In this document: positions 45,406-55,056 of the stretch, one piece after another | Layout of the letters: every line of letters begins with the position of its first letter | How positions within the stretch are numbered: the stretch's first letter is position 1 | Assembly: GCA_019136655.1 (NCBI GenBank) | Contig: JAGVTU010000003.1 | Coordinates: 92,098 to 152,741 of the forward strand | From: Bacteroidota bacterium | Lineage (GTDB): Bacteria; Bacteroidota; Bacteroidia; AKYH767-A; OLB10 | Length of the DNA: 60,644 nucleotides | Direction of reading: 5' to 3' | Notes under the pieces: model-generated | The model's input: only the letters and a program-made list of their open reading frames with translations | Told to the model about the DNA's origin: nothing | The model's database searches: none | Made by a program: the position numbers and the translations under genes

Positions 45406-46533
45406 TTATTTACAAAAATCAAGCACCGAACGTGTGATGTATTCCAGCTGTTCCTCATCAAGTTCTGTATGCATTGGCAGCGATATCACACTTGCACAAA
45501 GTTTTTCTGTTATCGGAAATGCACCTTCTTTATAACGGTCATCCTTATACGCTTTCTGCATGTGCAGCGGAATAGGATAATAAATCATTGCCGGAATTTC
45601 TTTCGAAGCAAGATGTTGTCTCAACTCATCACGGTTCACACCATTCAGCACCAGTGTGTATTGATGAAACACATGTGTTGACTTTGCATCACGTTCAGGA
45701 ACTTTAATTTTTACATTTCCGCCAAATGCTTTGTCGTAATATGCTGCTGCTTTTTGTCGTGCTGCTGCATATTCATCTAAGTGTCGCAGTTTTATTCTCA
45801 GAATAGCTGCCTGCAAACTGTCGAGTCGCGAGTTTACACCTATCTCGTCATGCACATATTGAACAGACTGTCCGTGGTTAGCCACCATTCTCAGTTTTTG
45901 TGCAAGCGTATCATCATTCGTAAAAATAGCACCGCCATCACCCATGCATCCAAGGTTTTTACTTGGGAAAAAAGAAGTGCAACCAATCGTTCCAATCGTT
46001 CCTGCTTTTTGTTTTCTTCCATCCGAAAAAATATAATCAGCACCTATAGCCTGAGCAGTATCTTCTATCACATAGAGATTATGTTTCTTGGCAATCTGCA
46101 TAATGCTTTCCATGTCGGCACACTGGCCAAACAAATGCACAGGCACTATCGCCTTTGTTTTTGGAGTGATAGCTTTTTCAATAGCTGCAGGGTCAATAGT
46201 AAATGTTCCCGGAATCACTTCCACCAAAACAGGTTTCAGTTTTAGCAGTGCAATTACTTCTGCTGTTGCAACGTAAGTAAAGCTTGCAGTTATCACTTCA
46301 TCACCCGGCTGAAGGTTCAGTGCCATCATTGCTATCTGCAATGCATCAGTTCCGTTTGCGCAGGGTATCACATGTTTGCAGTTCAGATATTTTTCAAGTT
46401 CAGCCTGAAAAGATTTTACTTCAGGTCCATTGATATAAGCCGAACTCATAATGGTATCAAGTACCGCTTTATCTATTTCAGGTTTTATTTTTTGATATTG
46501 ACTGATTAGGTCAACCATGTGTATTTTTCTCAT
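45406..46533 (-). CDS. DegT/DnrJ/EryC1/StrS family sugar aminotransferase
   Basis: A 375-residue PLP-dependent aminotransferase acting on keto-sugars bound to a nucleotide. The PLP lysine is in FFPSKNLGCMGDGGA, with the cofactor-binding ANGTDALQIAM near residue 60 and the EDTAQAIGA segment. Enzymes of this class make aminodeoxy sugars for lipopolysaccharide, capsules or glycoproteins. The first gene of a three-gene minus-strand unit with the UDP-glucuronate/xylose enzymes. No 4,6-dehydratase making its substrate is visible here. Confidence 0.92.
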   Translation of the reverse strand: MRKIHMVDLISQYQKIKPEIDKAVLDTIMSSAYINGPEVKSFQAELEKYLNCKHVIPCANGTDALQIAMMALNLQPGDEVITASFTYVATAEVIALLKLKPVLVEVIPGTFTIDPAAIEKAITPKTKAIVPVHLFGQCADMESIMQIAKKHNLYVIEDTAQAIGADYIFSDGRKQKAGTIGTIGCTSFFPSKNLGCMGDGGAIFTNDDTLAQKLRMVANHGQSVQYVHDEIGVNSRLDSLQAAILRIKLRHLDEYAAARQKAAAYYDKAFGGNVKIKVPERDAKSTHVFHQYTLVLNGVNRDELRQHLASKEIPAMIYYPIPLHMQKAYKDDRYKEGAFPITEKLCASVISLPMHTELDEEQLEYITRSVLDFCK

Positions 46534-46672
46534 TGTAATACTCTTTTTAACGGCTGCGAAGATAAGCTAAAGGCCGCTTAAAAAGTAATGTTAAATGGTT
46601 AATTAGCTCACCGCTGTATGTTAGTTTTTTCTGTTCATTTAAAAATGAGAGTTGTACCTTTAGCCCCTCAGC

Positions 46673-47896
46673 ATGAATCTGTCTTTTAAAATAGCCAAAC
46701 GGTACCTCCTCGGTAAAAAATCACACAACATCATCAACCTTATCAGCCTTGTTTCGGTGATGGGTGTGTTCACAGGCACTATGGCGCTCATCATTGTGCT
46801 CAGCGTATTCAATGGCTTCGGCAATCTGGTCATTTCTCTCTACGATTCCTTCGACCCCGACATCAAAATTGTCACTGCCAAAGGAAAAACTTTTGACAAC
46901 GCCTCACTCGACCTCAGTGCCATTCGCTCCATACAGGGTGTAGCTTACGCCACTTATACCCTCGAAGAAAACGGATTGGTAAAATACAACGACAAACAGT
47001 TTATCGCCACCATCAAAGGCGTTGACGATACCCTTATCAGGCGCACGGGCATTGCAGCTTCCGTAGTGTCAGGTACCGACAAGGTGCAGCAAGGCAGCCG
47101 CATCAGCGCTCTCATCGGCAGCGGCATTGCTTATTCATTGGGTATTCACCTTGAGGGCGACTGGTCGCAACTTTCCATTTACATGCCCGACAAAAATGCA
47201 ACCTCGCTCAACAATCCCGAATCAGCTTTCAGAGAAAAAGATATTGCCCCGGGAGGAGTTTTTTCAATTCAGCAAGATTTTGATTCAAAGTATGTACTCG
47301 TTCCACTCAGTTTTGTTCGTGAGCTTGCTGGCGAAGACAACCGCTCCTCAGCCGTGGAAGTGATACTTGATAAAAATGCAGACGAAGCGGCAGTGATGTC
47401 AGCCTTAAAAAAAATCAGCGGAGAAAAATTTGTAGTCAAAAACCGCATGGAACAACATGAGTTCATGTATAAAATTCTGCATTCAGAAAAATGGGCAGTG
47501 TTCTTGATTTTATCATTCATCATGGTCATTGGCATTTTCAATATTCTTGGCACCCTTACCATGCTTGTAATCGAAAAGAAAGAAGACATTCTTACGCTCA
47601 AATATCTCGGTGCACCTTTTCTGCTGGTGCGCAATGTGTTTTTTTATCAGGGACTGATGATTACACTCACCGGAATTGTTGGCGGACTTTTGAGCGGAGC
47701 ACTTATTTGTTTTCTGCAGCAGACATTTGGAATCATCAAGCTTGGCAATGCAGAGTCATTTGTTGTAGAGTCTTATCCTGTTGATATGCAACTGATGGAT
47801 TTTGTAAATGTTTTTGCTGTTGTATTTGTTATCGGAGCACTTGCATCTCTTCTCATTTCAGGACACCTGGTACGCAAGCGTTATCAGAGTGTATAA
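46673..47896 (+). CDS. FtsX/LolC-type ABC transporter permease
   Basis: A 407-residue inner-membrane protein: one N-terminal helix after a short LolC-like start (AKRYLLGKKSHNIINLISLVS), a large periplasmic domain (about 45-265) and three C-terminal helices in the FtsX domain (LILSFIMVIGIFNILGTLTM). The start motif and layout are those of the LolC/LolE family, which extracts lipoproteins from the inner membrane. The ATPase partner is not adjacent, so the function could also be another MacB/FtsX-type export. Confidence 0.9.
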   Translation: MNLSFKIAKRYLLGKKSHNIINLISLVSVMGVFTGTMALIIVLSVFNGFGNLVISLYDSFDPDIKIVTAKGKTFDNASLDLSAIRSIQGVAYATYTLEENGLVKYNDKQFIATIKGVDDTLIRRTGIAASVVSGTDKVQQGSRISALIGSGIAYSLGIHLEGDWSQLSIYMPDKNATSLNNPESAFREKDIAPGGVFSIQQDFDSKYVLVPLSFVRELAGEDNRSSAVEVILDKNADEAAVMSALKKISGEKFVVKNRMEQHEFMYKILHSEKWAVFLILSFIMVIGIFNILGTLTMLVIEKKEDILTLKYLGAPFLLVRNVFFYQGLMITLTGIVGGLLSGALICFLQQTFGIIKLGNAESFVVESYPVDMQLMDFVNVFAVVFVIGALASLLISGHLVRKRYQSV

Positions 47897-47931
47897 TTTC
47901 ACATTCGGTTTTTGTTATTTATATTGAAACA

Positions 47932-47965
47932 AAAAAGGGCTGCCTTTGAGCAACCCTTTATTTCA
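47932..47965. terminator. probable terminator between convergent genes
   Basis: AAAGGGCTGC and GCAACCCTTT form a ten-pair stem with one mismatch around a short loop, followed by an AT-rich tail. It lies between the permease and secDF stops. Confidence 0.6.
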
Positions 47966-47982
47966 AATCTTAACTAATTTAA

Positions 47983-50900
47983 TTATTTCTTGGCAACACC
48001 TGCATTTGCTTTTCCTCCGAAGTCAATAACTATTGGAGTAGAAATACACAATGAGGAGTAAGTACCGATGATACGTCCTATGAGCAGAGCAAATATGAAT
48101 CCTCGTATCACCTCACCACCGAATATAAATATTACTACAAGTACAAAGAATACGGTAAGTGTAGTATTGATGGTTCGGCTCAGCGTGGCATTCAACGCTT
48201 CGTTTATCACCACTTCGTCAGGAGCTGTGTGATGATGTCCCAGATATTCACGGATACGGTCAAACACAACCACCGACTCTGTCATCGTATAACCCATTAC
48301 CGTAAGTATGGCTGCTATAAAGTGCTGGTCTATTTCAAGAGCAATTGGAATTACTCCATTCAGTATAGCAAAGAAAGAAAGTACGATTAACACGTCATGG
48401 AACAAAGCGACTACGGCACCAAGACCATATTGCCATTTTTTGAATCGGATAAAGATATATCCAAACATCAGCGCACATGAAATCAACACAGCCCACACAG
48501 CACTCTTCTTAATGTCATCAGCAATGGTTGGTCCCACTTTCTGTGATGAAATCACATCTTTCGATTTAAAGGTTTCAAAATCGGGTGCAGTCTGATACAA
48601 CGGTTTCAGTCCGTTATACAATTTTTCTACGATTACATTCTCCACATTCGATGCAGTATCATGTATCATATAAGCAGTGGTAATTTTAAAACGATCTATT
48701 GTTCCTACAGATTTTACTTCAGGAGCATCTTCCAACAATGGGGCGAGTGCCATACGAATATCTTCAGTCGAAACAGATTTGTCCATCTGAATGGTATAGG
48801 TACGTCCTCCTTCAAAGTCAACACCGTAGTTCAGCCCCTTCATGCTGAAAGCTATTATACCGCCAATGATGATAAGGGCAGATAAGATATAATATTTCTT
48901 TCTGTTATCTACGAAGTTGAAGTGAATGTTCTTATAAATATTATTAGAGAAATTGTTGCCGAATGAAATCGGTTTGTTTTTGTCTAATAAGCTCTCGAAA
49001 ATGATGCGTGACAACAATACAGCAGAGAACAGCGATGTCAATACACCGATAACAAGAGTGGTTGCAAAACCCTGTACCGGACCTGAACCGAAAACATAAA
49101 GCACGATACCAAGAATAAGCAGTGTAAAGTTGGAGTCAAGAATTGAAGGCATTGCATGCTTGAATCCATCAGAGATTGCTAAACGTATTCCTTTTCCTGC
49201 ACGCAACTCCTCCCGCACCCGCTCGAAGATAAGAATGTTGGCATCCACTGAAAGACCTATCGTAAGAACGATACCGGCAATACCCGGCAGGGTAAGTACA
49301 GCCCCAAGTGATGCAAGCACACCCATGATGAAGAATATGTTGGCTACCAATGCAAGGTTGGCAACCCATCCTGCACGCATGTAATAGAATCCCATGAATA
49401 ACAGGATGACAACAAATGCACCTGCAAAAGATATCCAACTGTTTTGAATAGCTTCTTCACCGAGTGAAGGACCAACAATAGCTTCTTCTACAATATGTGC
49501 AGGAGCAGGAAGTTTACCTGCCTTAAGAATATTGGCTAAGTCCTGTGCTTCCGAAATTTCAAAATTTCCTGTAATGGAAGAACGTCCTCCTGCAATTTCA
49601 CCCTGTACGTTAGGGAAAGAATAAACATAATTATCGAGGACAATGGCAATACTCTTTCCAACGTTTTCACCGGTAAGGCGTTTCCAAGTTTTAGCACCCT
49701 CTGGGTTCATGCTCATCGAAATTTCCGGAGCACTGTTAAACTGACCGAACTCCTGTGTAGCATCAGTAATGGCAGCACCATCAAGAGGTGCTTTTCCGTC
49801 ACGGCTTTTTACACGAATAGCAATAAGTTCTAAAAACTTCGACTCTTTTGTAGGCGGTTTTGCTGTCCACAACAAGCGAAGGTCGCGGGGTAAAATATTT
49901 TTGATTTCAGGACGCTGAAAAATAGCATTTACTTTTCCGGTGTCTTTAATAGCTGCATAACCTACAACAGGTCCCTTGCGGTATTCACTTTGGTTTTGCG
50001 CATTGTTGAAGATAGCGGGAGTAAGTACTGCAAACAGTGGATTCTCTTTTGAAAACTGAGCAAACTGTGCCTGTGCAGAAGTATCTTTAGAAGCAGTATC
50101 GCTGTTGAGTTTACTTAATAAAGCAGGCTTTTTATTGGAACCGGTATCAGCTTCAGCAATTGCTGTTGCTGATGAGTCAGTTACCGCAGTTGAATCGGTT
50201 GTAAGACTGTCGCCACTGATGGGTGTTTCAAGCGCAACAAGTTTTTTATTTACTTCTTCAAGTTTTGGGAATATCTCTGCATTGTCATACGTCTCCCAGA
50301 ATTCAAGTTGTGCAGTTCCCTGAAGCAGTTTTCTCACACGATCAGGTTCCTTTACACCGGGCAATTCAATCAGAATTCGTCCTCCGCCTAACTGTTGAAT
50401 GTTAGGTTGTGCTACACCAAACTTATCTATACGTGTACGCAAAATATTATAAGTGCGGCTGATGGCTGCATCAGCTTCTCCCTGTATTACTTTCAGAACA
50501 TCCTGATTAGAAGAGTTGAAATTTACACGATTCTGCAAATCCATTGTGCTGTATAATGCAGCAAGTTTTGCATTGGGATTATTCCTTTCGAATGCTTCAC
50601 CAAACAGTTGAACAAGGCCTTTCTGGCTGGTACGTTTTGCCTGATGTGCATCTTCCAGTGCTTTCAAAAGCATTGGGTCGTTTGGATTGTTAGAAAGATT
50701 GCGAATAAGATCCGTAATGCTGATTTCCATCGTTACGTTCATCCCGCCTTTCAAGTCCAGACCAAGATTTATTTCTCTTTCCTTACATTCCTGATACGAA
50801 TATTGTTTTATTCCAAGGTTATAAACGGTCAATGGACCAATAGAGTCAATATAAGCCTTGTATGCATCAGGGTTGCCATTGGTGGCTTCATGTGCTTTTT

Positions 50901-50997
50901 TCTCCACTCTGTTAGTCACCAGGGTGAATGATAATTGAAATAAGCAGATGATGAATACCAGTATGGCTAAAAATTTAATAGCGCCTTTGCTTTGCAT
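47983..50997 (-). CDS. secDF: fused protein translocase subunits SecDF
   Basis: A 1004-residue fusion of SecD and SecF, a proton-driven accessory of SecYEG that pulls proteins into the periplasm. The SecD part has TM1, the LGLDLKGGMNVTME motif, the large P1 domain and the helix bundle from about residue 520 with VDANILIFERVREEL; SecF begins near residue 700 (LNYGVDFEGGRTYTI) and has its own bundle with ESVVVFDRIREYL. The ATG at 50997 is preferred to an upstream TTG, because a minus-strand -7 box TATATTTG (51041-51034) would start transcription near 51029, inside the longer version. Confidence 0.96.
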   Translation of the reverse strand: MQSKGAIKFLAILVFIICLFQLSFTLVTNRVEKKAHEATNGNPDAYKAYIDSIGPLTVYNLGIKQYSYQECKEREINLGLDLKGGMNVTMEISITDLIRNLSNNPNDPMLLKALEDAHQAKRTSQKGLVQLFGEAFERNNPNAKLAALYSTMDLQNRVNFNSSNQDVLKVIQGEADAAISRTYNILRTRIDKFGVAQPNIQQLGGGRILIELPGVKEPDRVRKLLQGTAQLEFWETYDNAEIFPKLEEVNKKLVALETPISGDSLTTDSTAVTDSSATAIAEADTGSNKKPALLSKLNSDTASKDTSAQAQFAQFSKENPLFAVLTPAIFNNAQNQSEYRKGPVVGYAAIKDTGKVNAIFQRPEIKNILPRDLRLLWTAKPPTKESKFLELIAIRVKSRDGKAPLDGAAITDATQEFGQFNSAPEISMSMNPEGAKTWKRLTGENVGKSIAIVLDNYVYSFPNVQGEIAGGRSSITGNFEISEAQDLANILKAGKLPAPAHIVEEAIVGPSLGEEAIQNSWISFAGAFVVILLFMGFYYMRAGWVANLALVANIFFIMGVLASLGAVLTLPGIAGIVLTIGLSVDANILIFERVREELRAGKGIRLAISDGFKHAMPSILDSNFTLLILGIVLYVFGSGPVQGFATTLVIGVLTSLFSAVLLSRIIFESLLDKNKPISFGNNFSNNIYKNIHFNFVDNRKKYYILSALIIIGGIIAFSMKGLNYGVDFEGGRTYTIQMDKSVSTEDIRMALAPLLEDAPEVKSVGTIDRFKITTAYMIHDTASNVENVIVEKLYNGLKPLYQTAPDFETFKSKDVISSQKVGPTIADDIKKSAVWAVLISCALMFGYIFIRFKKWQYGLGAVVALFHDVLIVLSFFAILNGVIPIALEIDQHFIAAILTVMGYTMTESVVVFDRIREYLGHHHTAPDEVVINEALNATLSRTINTTLTVFFVLVVIFIFGGEVIRGFIFALLIGRIIGTYSSLCISTPIVIDFGGKANAGVAKK

Positions 50998-51340
50998 GAA
51001 TAATTGATTTTTCGGTAAATTTTTTAAGAGCGGCAAATATAGAAGTTTTTAACAAATGATATATTCACTATTTATGTCACATTTTCAATGAGTTAAGCTG
51101 AATGTGCCTATAAGTAACCTCTGACTTAGTTAGTTTTTTTTGCACAGTTGCCAGTTCAACACAGTATTACTAATTAGCCGGTATTATCCGGATTTAACTT
51201 AGGTTAATAAATTTTCAGTAACAAAAACCTCTTTCTTGTCAAGAGAAAGGTTTTCATGCCAACATGATAACAGTCATCTGTTCAGACTCAAACAACAGCA
51301 GTAAATTTGTGTTATAGTGTATAATTTAAAACAAAAGAAT
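50998..51340. other. divergent intergenic region between secDF and dps
   Basis: It holds a minus-strand -7 box for secDF (TATATTTG, 51041-51034), a 14-pair hairpin with one mismatch (51225-51255, AAAACC arms with a GTC loop) that has no T tract on the plus strand, and a plus-strand -7 box TAAATTTG (51302-51309) for dps. No reading frame here looks coding. Confidence 0.55.
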
Positions 51341-51808
51341 ATGATCAACATTGGGTTAAACAAAAAGGATACAAAGGAACTTGTAGGCAAACTGAATGAG
51401 TTGTTAGCTGATTATATGGTATTTTATCAGAATGCACGAGGGTTGCACTGGAATATCAGAGGCGAAAAGTTTTTTGAGTTGCATGTGAAATTCGAAGAGT
51501 TATACGACAACCTGTTTTTGAAAATTGATGAAATAGCTGAGCGAATTCTTACTCTTGACGGAACACCGCTGCATACGTTTGATGATTACATGAAAACAGC
51601 TGATGTTAAACCGGTGAAAAATGTTACTGATGCAACACGTTCAGTCAAATCGGTGTTGGATGCATTTGCCACCATACTGGTTAAACAGCGTCATATTCTT
51701 GCTCTTGCAGCCGAAGCTGATGACGAAGGCACCAATGCAATGATGAGTGATTATATCCGCGAGCAGGAAAAACTTGTCTGGATGTATAATGCTTATCTCA
51801 GTAAGTAA
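51341..51808 (+). CDS. dps: Dps family DNA-protecting ferritin-like protein
   Basis: A 155-residue four-helix protein. The ferroxidase centre of Dps lies between subunits and its ligands are visible in GLHWNIRGEKFFELHVKFEEL followed by YDNLFLKIDEIAER (His, Asp, Glu pattern). It oxidises Fe(II) with H2O2, stores iron in a dodecamer and shields DNA. The ATG at 51341 is preferred to an upstream GTG at 51317, since the -7 box TAAATTTG (51302-51309) predicts transcription start near 51315. Single gene. Confidence 0.93.
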   Translation: MINIGLNKKDTKELVGKLNELLADYMVFYQNARGLHWNIRGEKFFELHVKFEELYDNLFLKIDEIAERILTLDGTPLHTFDDYMKTADVKPVKNVTDATRSVKSVLDAFATILVKQRHILALAAEADDEGTNAMMSDYIREQEKLVWMYNAYLSK

Positions 51809-51905
51809 GGCCTGCTGTCAATCAATGGTTAGAAACGCTTCGGCTTTAATTAAAAAGCAGAAGTTGATTCACAAGTATTATACTGTTTAAAATTTGAGAG
51901 AATTT

Positions 51906-52814
51906 TTACTCCTTTGGAGTATAAACTGTAAACACGCGGTTCAGATTAAACCCAAAGTGAATACCTCCGTCAAGCCATTCGCCTGTTGTTTCGGCAATAA
52001 AACCTTTCTCCACCATACTGCGTGAGTTGGTGAAATGTATCTGAAAAACGTGACCACCGGTTTCTATATCAAAACCTACTGCCAGCGAGTTTTTATAAGC
52101 CGATGAAATCTGTCCCGGAAAAACATAATAATATTCCGCAGTGAAATTTACACTGCGCGATATCCGGATGCGTCCACCACCGCCCAGTGCAAACACATCA
52201 TTTTTTTCAGATGCCGTAGGCACAAGATTGCGGTGTACATAACTTGGCATAAGTTGCAACGAAAAAGTATTTGACACCTTTGATGCTATCAGTAACTGAT
52301 GTGAATATGTTAGCCTTGATGAAAAATAATTTTTTCGGTCAGGGTCAGAAAACTTCAGTGTGTTTATTTGCATGGCACTTACGCCTGTAATGGTTATCGG
52401 TGTACCTCCTTTGCGTTGTTTTAAAAGTTTAGCTTTGAGAAAACCATCATAAGTTTTTTCAAAAGTACTTCTTCCCACACCTACAGTAAGCCAGTTAAAC
52501 ACACCATAATCAAAAGCAAGTCTCATGGTGGCCTGATCTAATCCGAATAAATCATAAGTTCCCTGGTTTAATTGTCCGAAGCGGTGTTGAACTGTAAAAA
52601 GTAACTCACCCTGTTTGCTGGTTTCAATATCGTGCCCGTTTATCAGTCTTGTGGACTTAAACGTAGCAGTAACTTCTTCTTTTTTTGTTTTGACATTTTG
52701 CTCTTCCATCATCTTCATCAGGTCATCCTGTGCAAGTAGCATATATGATGACAGCAACAGTGTACTTGTGAATATTGCTTTTTTTGTAAACATTCCCATC
52801 AATAAATTTCTCAT
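51906..52814 (-). CDS. DUF5777-type beta-barrel protein
   Basis: A 302-residue exported protein with signal peptide (TSTLLLSSYMLLAQ) and a predicted outer-membrane barrel. Features I associate with DUF5777 are FKSTRLINGHDIETSKQGEL, LTVQHRFGQLNQGTYDLFGL and the C-terminal WLDGGIHFGFNLNRVF. It is the last gene of a four-gene minus-strand operon with YceI and two c-type cytochrome lipoproteins; start and stop overlap by one base with yceI. The barrel may provide an outer-membrane path for electrons or small molecules, but this is only context. Confidence 0.85.
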   Translation of the reverse strand: MRNLLMGMFTKKAIFTSTLLLSSYMLLAQDDLMKMMEEQNVKTKKEEVTATFKSTRLINGHDIETSKQGELLFTVQHRFGQLNQGTYDLFGLDQATMRLAFDYGVFNWLTVGVGRSTFEKTYDGFLKAKLLKQRKGGTPITITGVSAMQINTLKFSDPDRKNYFSSRLTYSHQLLIASKVSNTFSLQLMPSYVHRNLVPTASEKNDVFALGGGGRIRISRSVNFTAEYYYVFPGQISSAYKNSLAVGFDIETGGHVFQIHFTNSRSMVEKGFIAETTGEWLDGGIHFGFNLNRVFTVYTPKE

Positions 52815-53371
52815 CAGTTTTTCTTTTTATATGGTTCAAGGTCAAATTTACAGGTTACCTTCACTACTTCGGCTATATTCTCAATTACCAGCTTGGGAAT
52901 AGTAATGTTATAATCCTTCAGCGCAATATTAAAACTTCCTTCAAGCGAAGGATTTCCACTTTTCACACTATAGTCTGCTAAGTACGCAACCGGTTGTTCC
53001 ACTCCGTGTATTTTCATGGTGCCTGTTACATTAACCTTGTATGATGTGTCTTTATCTGCAATCAAAGTTTCTGTTGTTTTTCCTTTAAATGTGGCATCCT
53101 TATATTTATCACTCTCCAGATATTTTTCATTGAAATGTTCTTCCATCAACGCTTTTTCAAACTTAAAAGAACGTATAGCTATGATTGATACAACCTCACC
53201 ATTAGCAGTATTCAAAATACAATTAGCCTTGGTAGTGGTAGCTTCAATATCTTCAAGTGGAGCTTTGGAGTAAAAAGTTACTTTGCCTGTGTTGGTTATG
53301 AAAACCGTTTGTGCAGTGGCAGTAGCAAACCACATCATTACTGTAAGTACTGATAAAACAATTCGCGTCAT
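52814..53371 (-). CDS. YceI family protein
   Basis: A 185-residue exported lipocalin-like protein. After the signal peptide (MTRIVLSVLTVMMWFATATA) the YceI pattern follows: GKVTFYSKAPLEDIEATTTK, FEKALMEEHFNEKYLESDKY, KDATFKGKT and YKVNVTGTMKIHGVEQPVAY. YceI domains bind polyprenyl chains such as isoprenoid quinones. In this operon with c-type cytochromes a quinone- or lipid-handling role is plausible. Confidence 0.88.
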   Translation of the reverse strand: MTRIVLSVLTVMMWFATATAQTVFITNTGKVTFYSKAPLEDIEATTTKANCILNTANGEVVSIIAIRSFKFEKALMEEHFNEKYLESDKYKDATFKGKTTETLIADKDTSYKVNVTGTMKIHGVEQPVAYLADYSVKSGNPSLEGSFNIALKDYNITIPKLVIENIAEVVKVTCKFDLEPYKKKN

Positions 53372-53383
53372 ATTTTTCTAAAT

Positions 53384-53752
53384 TTAATTATTCTGCATAC
53401 CTTCATTTATCCAAATGGCTATTTTTCTGATATCGCAATTGCTTAGTTTATTCTGATCCTGTGGCATTGCAATATATCCGCTCTCATGGTTGATGGACCC
53501 CAGAAGTCTTCCATCAGCTGCAACTTGTTTTACCGACTGATAGTTATCCAATACTACACTTCCACTTGCCATGGATGTAGAGTGGCAACTGTAGCAATAA
53601 TTTTTTAGCACAGGTTCCACACTCTGAGAGTAAGTTACGTTTGAAGTGTCGCAACTTGATGACGGATACAACTCATCTTCCACATCGTAATAACAACTGC
53701 TGAAAGCCATTACAAGGAATATGCCTGCGAGGAAAAGTGTTTTTTTATTCAT
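53384..53752 (-). CDS. mono-heme c-type cytochrome lipoprotein
   Basis: A 122-residue lipoprotein (lipobox VMAFSSC). One heme motif CYSCH is present, with a likely axial Met in YIAMPQD. It is homologous to the second half of the protein encoded just upstream: both begin CDTxNVTYSQ and share GSxxLDxY, ADGRLLGSI/ANGKLVGTI and IxxWxNEGxxxN. The pair looks like a partial tandem duplication. Positioned between that gene and yceI, with short spacings. Confidence 0.85.
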   Translation of the reverse strand: MNKKTLFLAGIFLVMAFSSCYYDVEDELYPSSSCDTSNVTYSQSVEPVLKNYCYSCHSTSMASGSVVLDNYQSVKQVAADGRLLGSINHESGYIAMPQDQNKLSNCDIRKIAIWINEGMQNN

Positions 53753-53758
53753 GTTGCA

Positions 53759-54475
53759 TTAATTATCAGGATAACCTTCGTTAACCCATTTAACAATTTG
53801 TCTGATCTGGCATTGGCCAATATATTTGTTAGAGTCGGCAAAGTCAGGCATGGTTACAAACCCCGGTGCATGTGTAATGGTGCCAACCAACTTTCCATTG
53901 GCAGCTATTGCAGCCACATCATCATAAGATGTAAGTATCAGATTTCCCGAAAGCATATAAGGGTTGTGGCAGGTTTTGCAAAGACTCTCTATAATTGGTT
54001 TTATGGTTTGCGAATAAGTAACATTTAAGGTGTCGCACTGAAGGCATTCATTATTTTTTGCTCCCTGCATTATCCATGTATATATAATGTTTATTTGTTC
54101 TGCACTCAAAGGTTGATTAGGTGGCGGAGGCATGATGTCATCCGGATCACTGCTGATAATTACTTTATATAGTTTACTGTCGTCAGGATTTCCTGCTTTC
54201 ACTTTTCCGGTGTTGATGATGTTGGTGTAAGTATCGAGAATTACATCATCTTCATGCGAAGCAGCATCATGGCATCCACTGTAGGCACAGGCAGTTTGTA
54301 TAAGTGGTTGAACGGTGTTTTTAAAATATACGGTATCACCGTTGCAAAAATCCGACACGGTGCTGTCGGCAGGTGGTGTATTTACCTGTGGAATTTCGTG
54401 CTTGCAGGAAGTTGCTGCAACTATCAAGAAGGTCAATAACAAATGAATAGTTGAAAATCTTAACGGTGTTTCCAC
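53759..54475 (-). CDS. di-heme c-type cytochrome lipoprotein with one CX4CH motif
   Basis: A 238-residue lipoprotein (lipobox IVAATSC), starting at GTG. Domain 1 has CAYSGCH, a CX4CH heme motif, and Met in DIMPPPP; domain 2 has CKTCH with Met in FVTMPDF. It heads an operon with a mono-heme homologue of its own second domain, YceI and a DUF5777 barrel. The set is likely an envelope electron-transfer chain of unknown partner. The unusual heme motif is a known but rare variant of CxxCH. Confidence 0.85.
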   Translation of the reverse strand: METPLRFSTIHLLLTFLIVAATSCKHEIPQVNTPPADSTVSDFCNGDTVYFKNTVQPLIQTACAYSGCHDAASHEDDVILDTYTNIINTGKVKAGNPDDSKLYKVIISSDPDDIMPPPPNQPLSAEQINIIYTWIMQGAKNNECLQCDTLNVTYSQTIKPIIESLCKTCHNPYMLSGNLILTSYDDVAAIAANGKLVGTITHAPGFVTMPDFADSNKYIGQCQIRQIVKWVNEGYPDN

Positions 54476-54585
54476 GATGAATAATAATATCTCTTTAAAA
54501 AACGAAAATAGGATTCAGGGGCAAATAAATAAATCTAAATCATAACTACATCTTATCTTTATCTTAAAACCCATTTTGAATACTA

Positions 54586-54593
54586 TACCTTTG
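54586..54593 (+). promoter_or_regulatory. -7 box (TACCTTTG) for tatA
   Basis: An exact TAnnTTTG match 16 bases before the tatA ATG. No -33 TTG at the right spacing. Confidence 0.45.
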
Positions 54594-54609
54594 CACAAAA
54601 TTAATGTAA

Positions 54610-54936
54610 ATGTTATCCATGCTTCTGTTTCTTGATAATCTTGGTGGCGGAGAGTTACTTGTTATTTTGGTATTTGTACTTTTCTTTTTCGGTTCCAAAA
54701 AAGTACCTGACCTTGCCCGTGGTTTAGGGCGTGCCAGCCGTGAGTTCAAAGATGCCATGAATGGCGTTCAGCGTGAGATAGAAGAAAGTATGAAAACACC
54801 TCCGGTGGCAAAAAAAGAAATCCCGGAAGCCGAAGAACCCCTGCCTGAAGAAATCAATGTGCCAACTGATCAAAAAAGTGAAATTTCCGGCACACCCCCC
54901 TCAAATTCGGTATCCAGATCTCAAAAAATAGAATAA
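54610..54936 (+). CDS. tatA: Sec-independent translocase subunit TatA/TatB
   Basis: A 108-residue protein with one N-terminal membrane helix ([13 protein letters not shown]), the [20 protein letters not shown] amphipathic helix typical of TatA/TatB, and an acidic, Pro-rich tail. It oligomerises to move folded proteins, often with cofactors, across the inner membrane. A single gene with -7 box upstream. TatC is not in the window. Confidence 0.92.
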   Translation: MLSMLLFLDNLGGGELLVILVFVLFFFGSKKVPDLARGLGRASREFKDAMNGVQREIEESMKTPPVAKKEIPEAEEPLPEEINVPTDQKSEISGTPPSNSVSRSQKIE

Positions 54937-54992
54937 TTTCACTAATTACCCCAATTTTTTAGGGGGGTATGTTAAAAAAAATGTAAAAAAAC

Positions 54993-55024
54993 TTGACAAG
55001 GCCTGTGTTTTTGATTTATGTTTG
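54993..55024 (+). promoter_or_regulatory. Bacteroidota promoter of glutamine synthetase
   Basis: TTG (54993-54995), 21 bases, then TATGTTTG (55017-55024). The spacing and both boxes fit the group consensus. Transcription would begin near 55030, about 27 bases before the ATG. This is the best promoter in the window. Confidence 0.72.
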
Positions 55025-55056
55025 CAGCGCATAAACATTAAACAAAAACACATAAT

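Noticed and set aside
50998..51036. Upstream TTG start for SecDF
   Set aside because: A -7 box places transcription start inside the extension, and the extra 13 residues lack the signal-helix character of SecD starts.
51225..51255. Hairpin between secDF and dps as a terminator
   Set aside because: It has no T tract on the plus strand and lies upstream of both divergent promoters, so no known transcript ends here.
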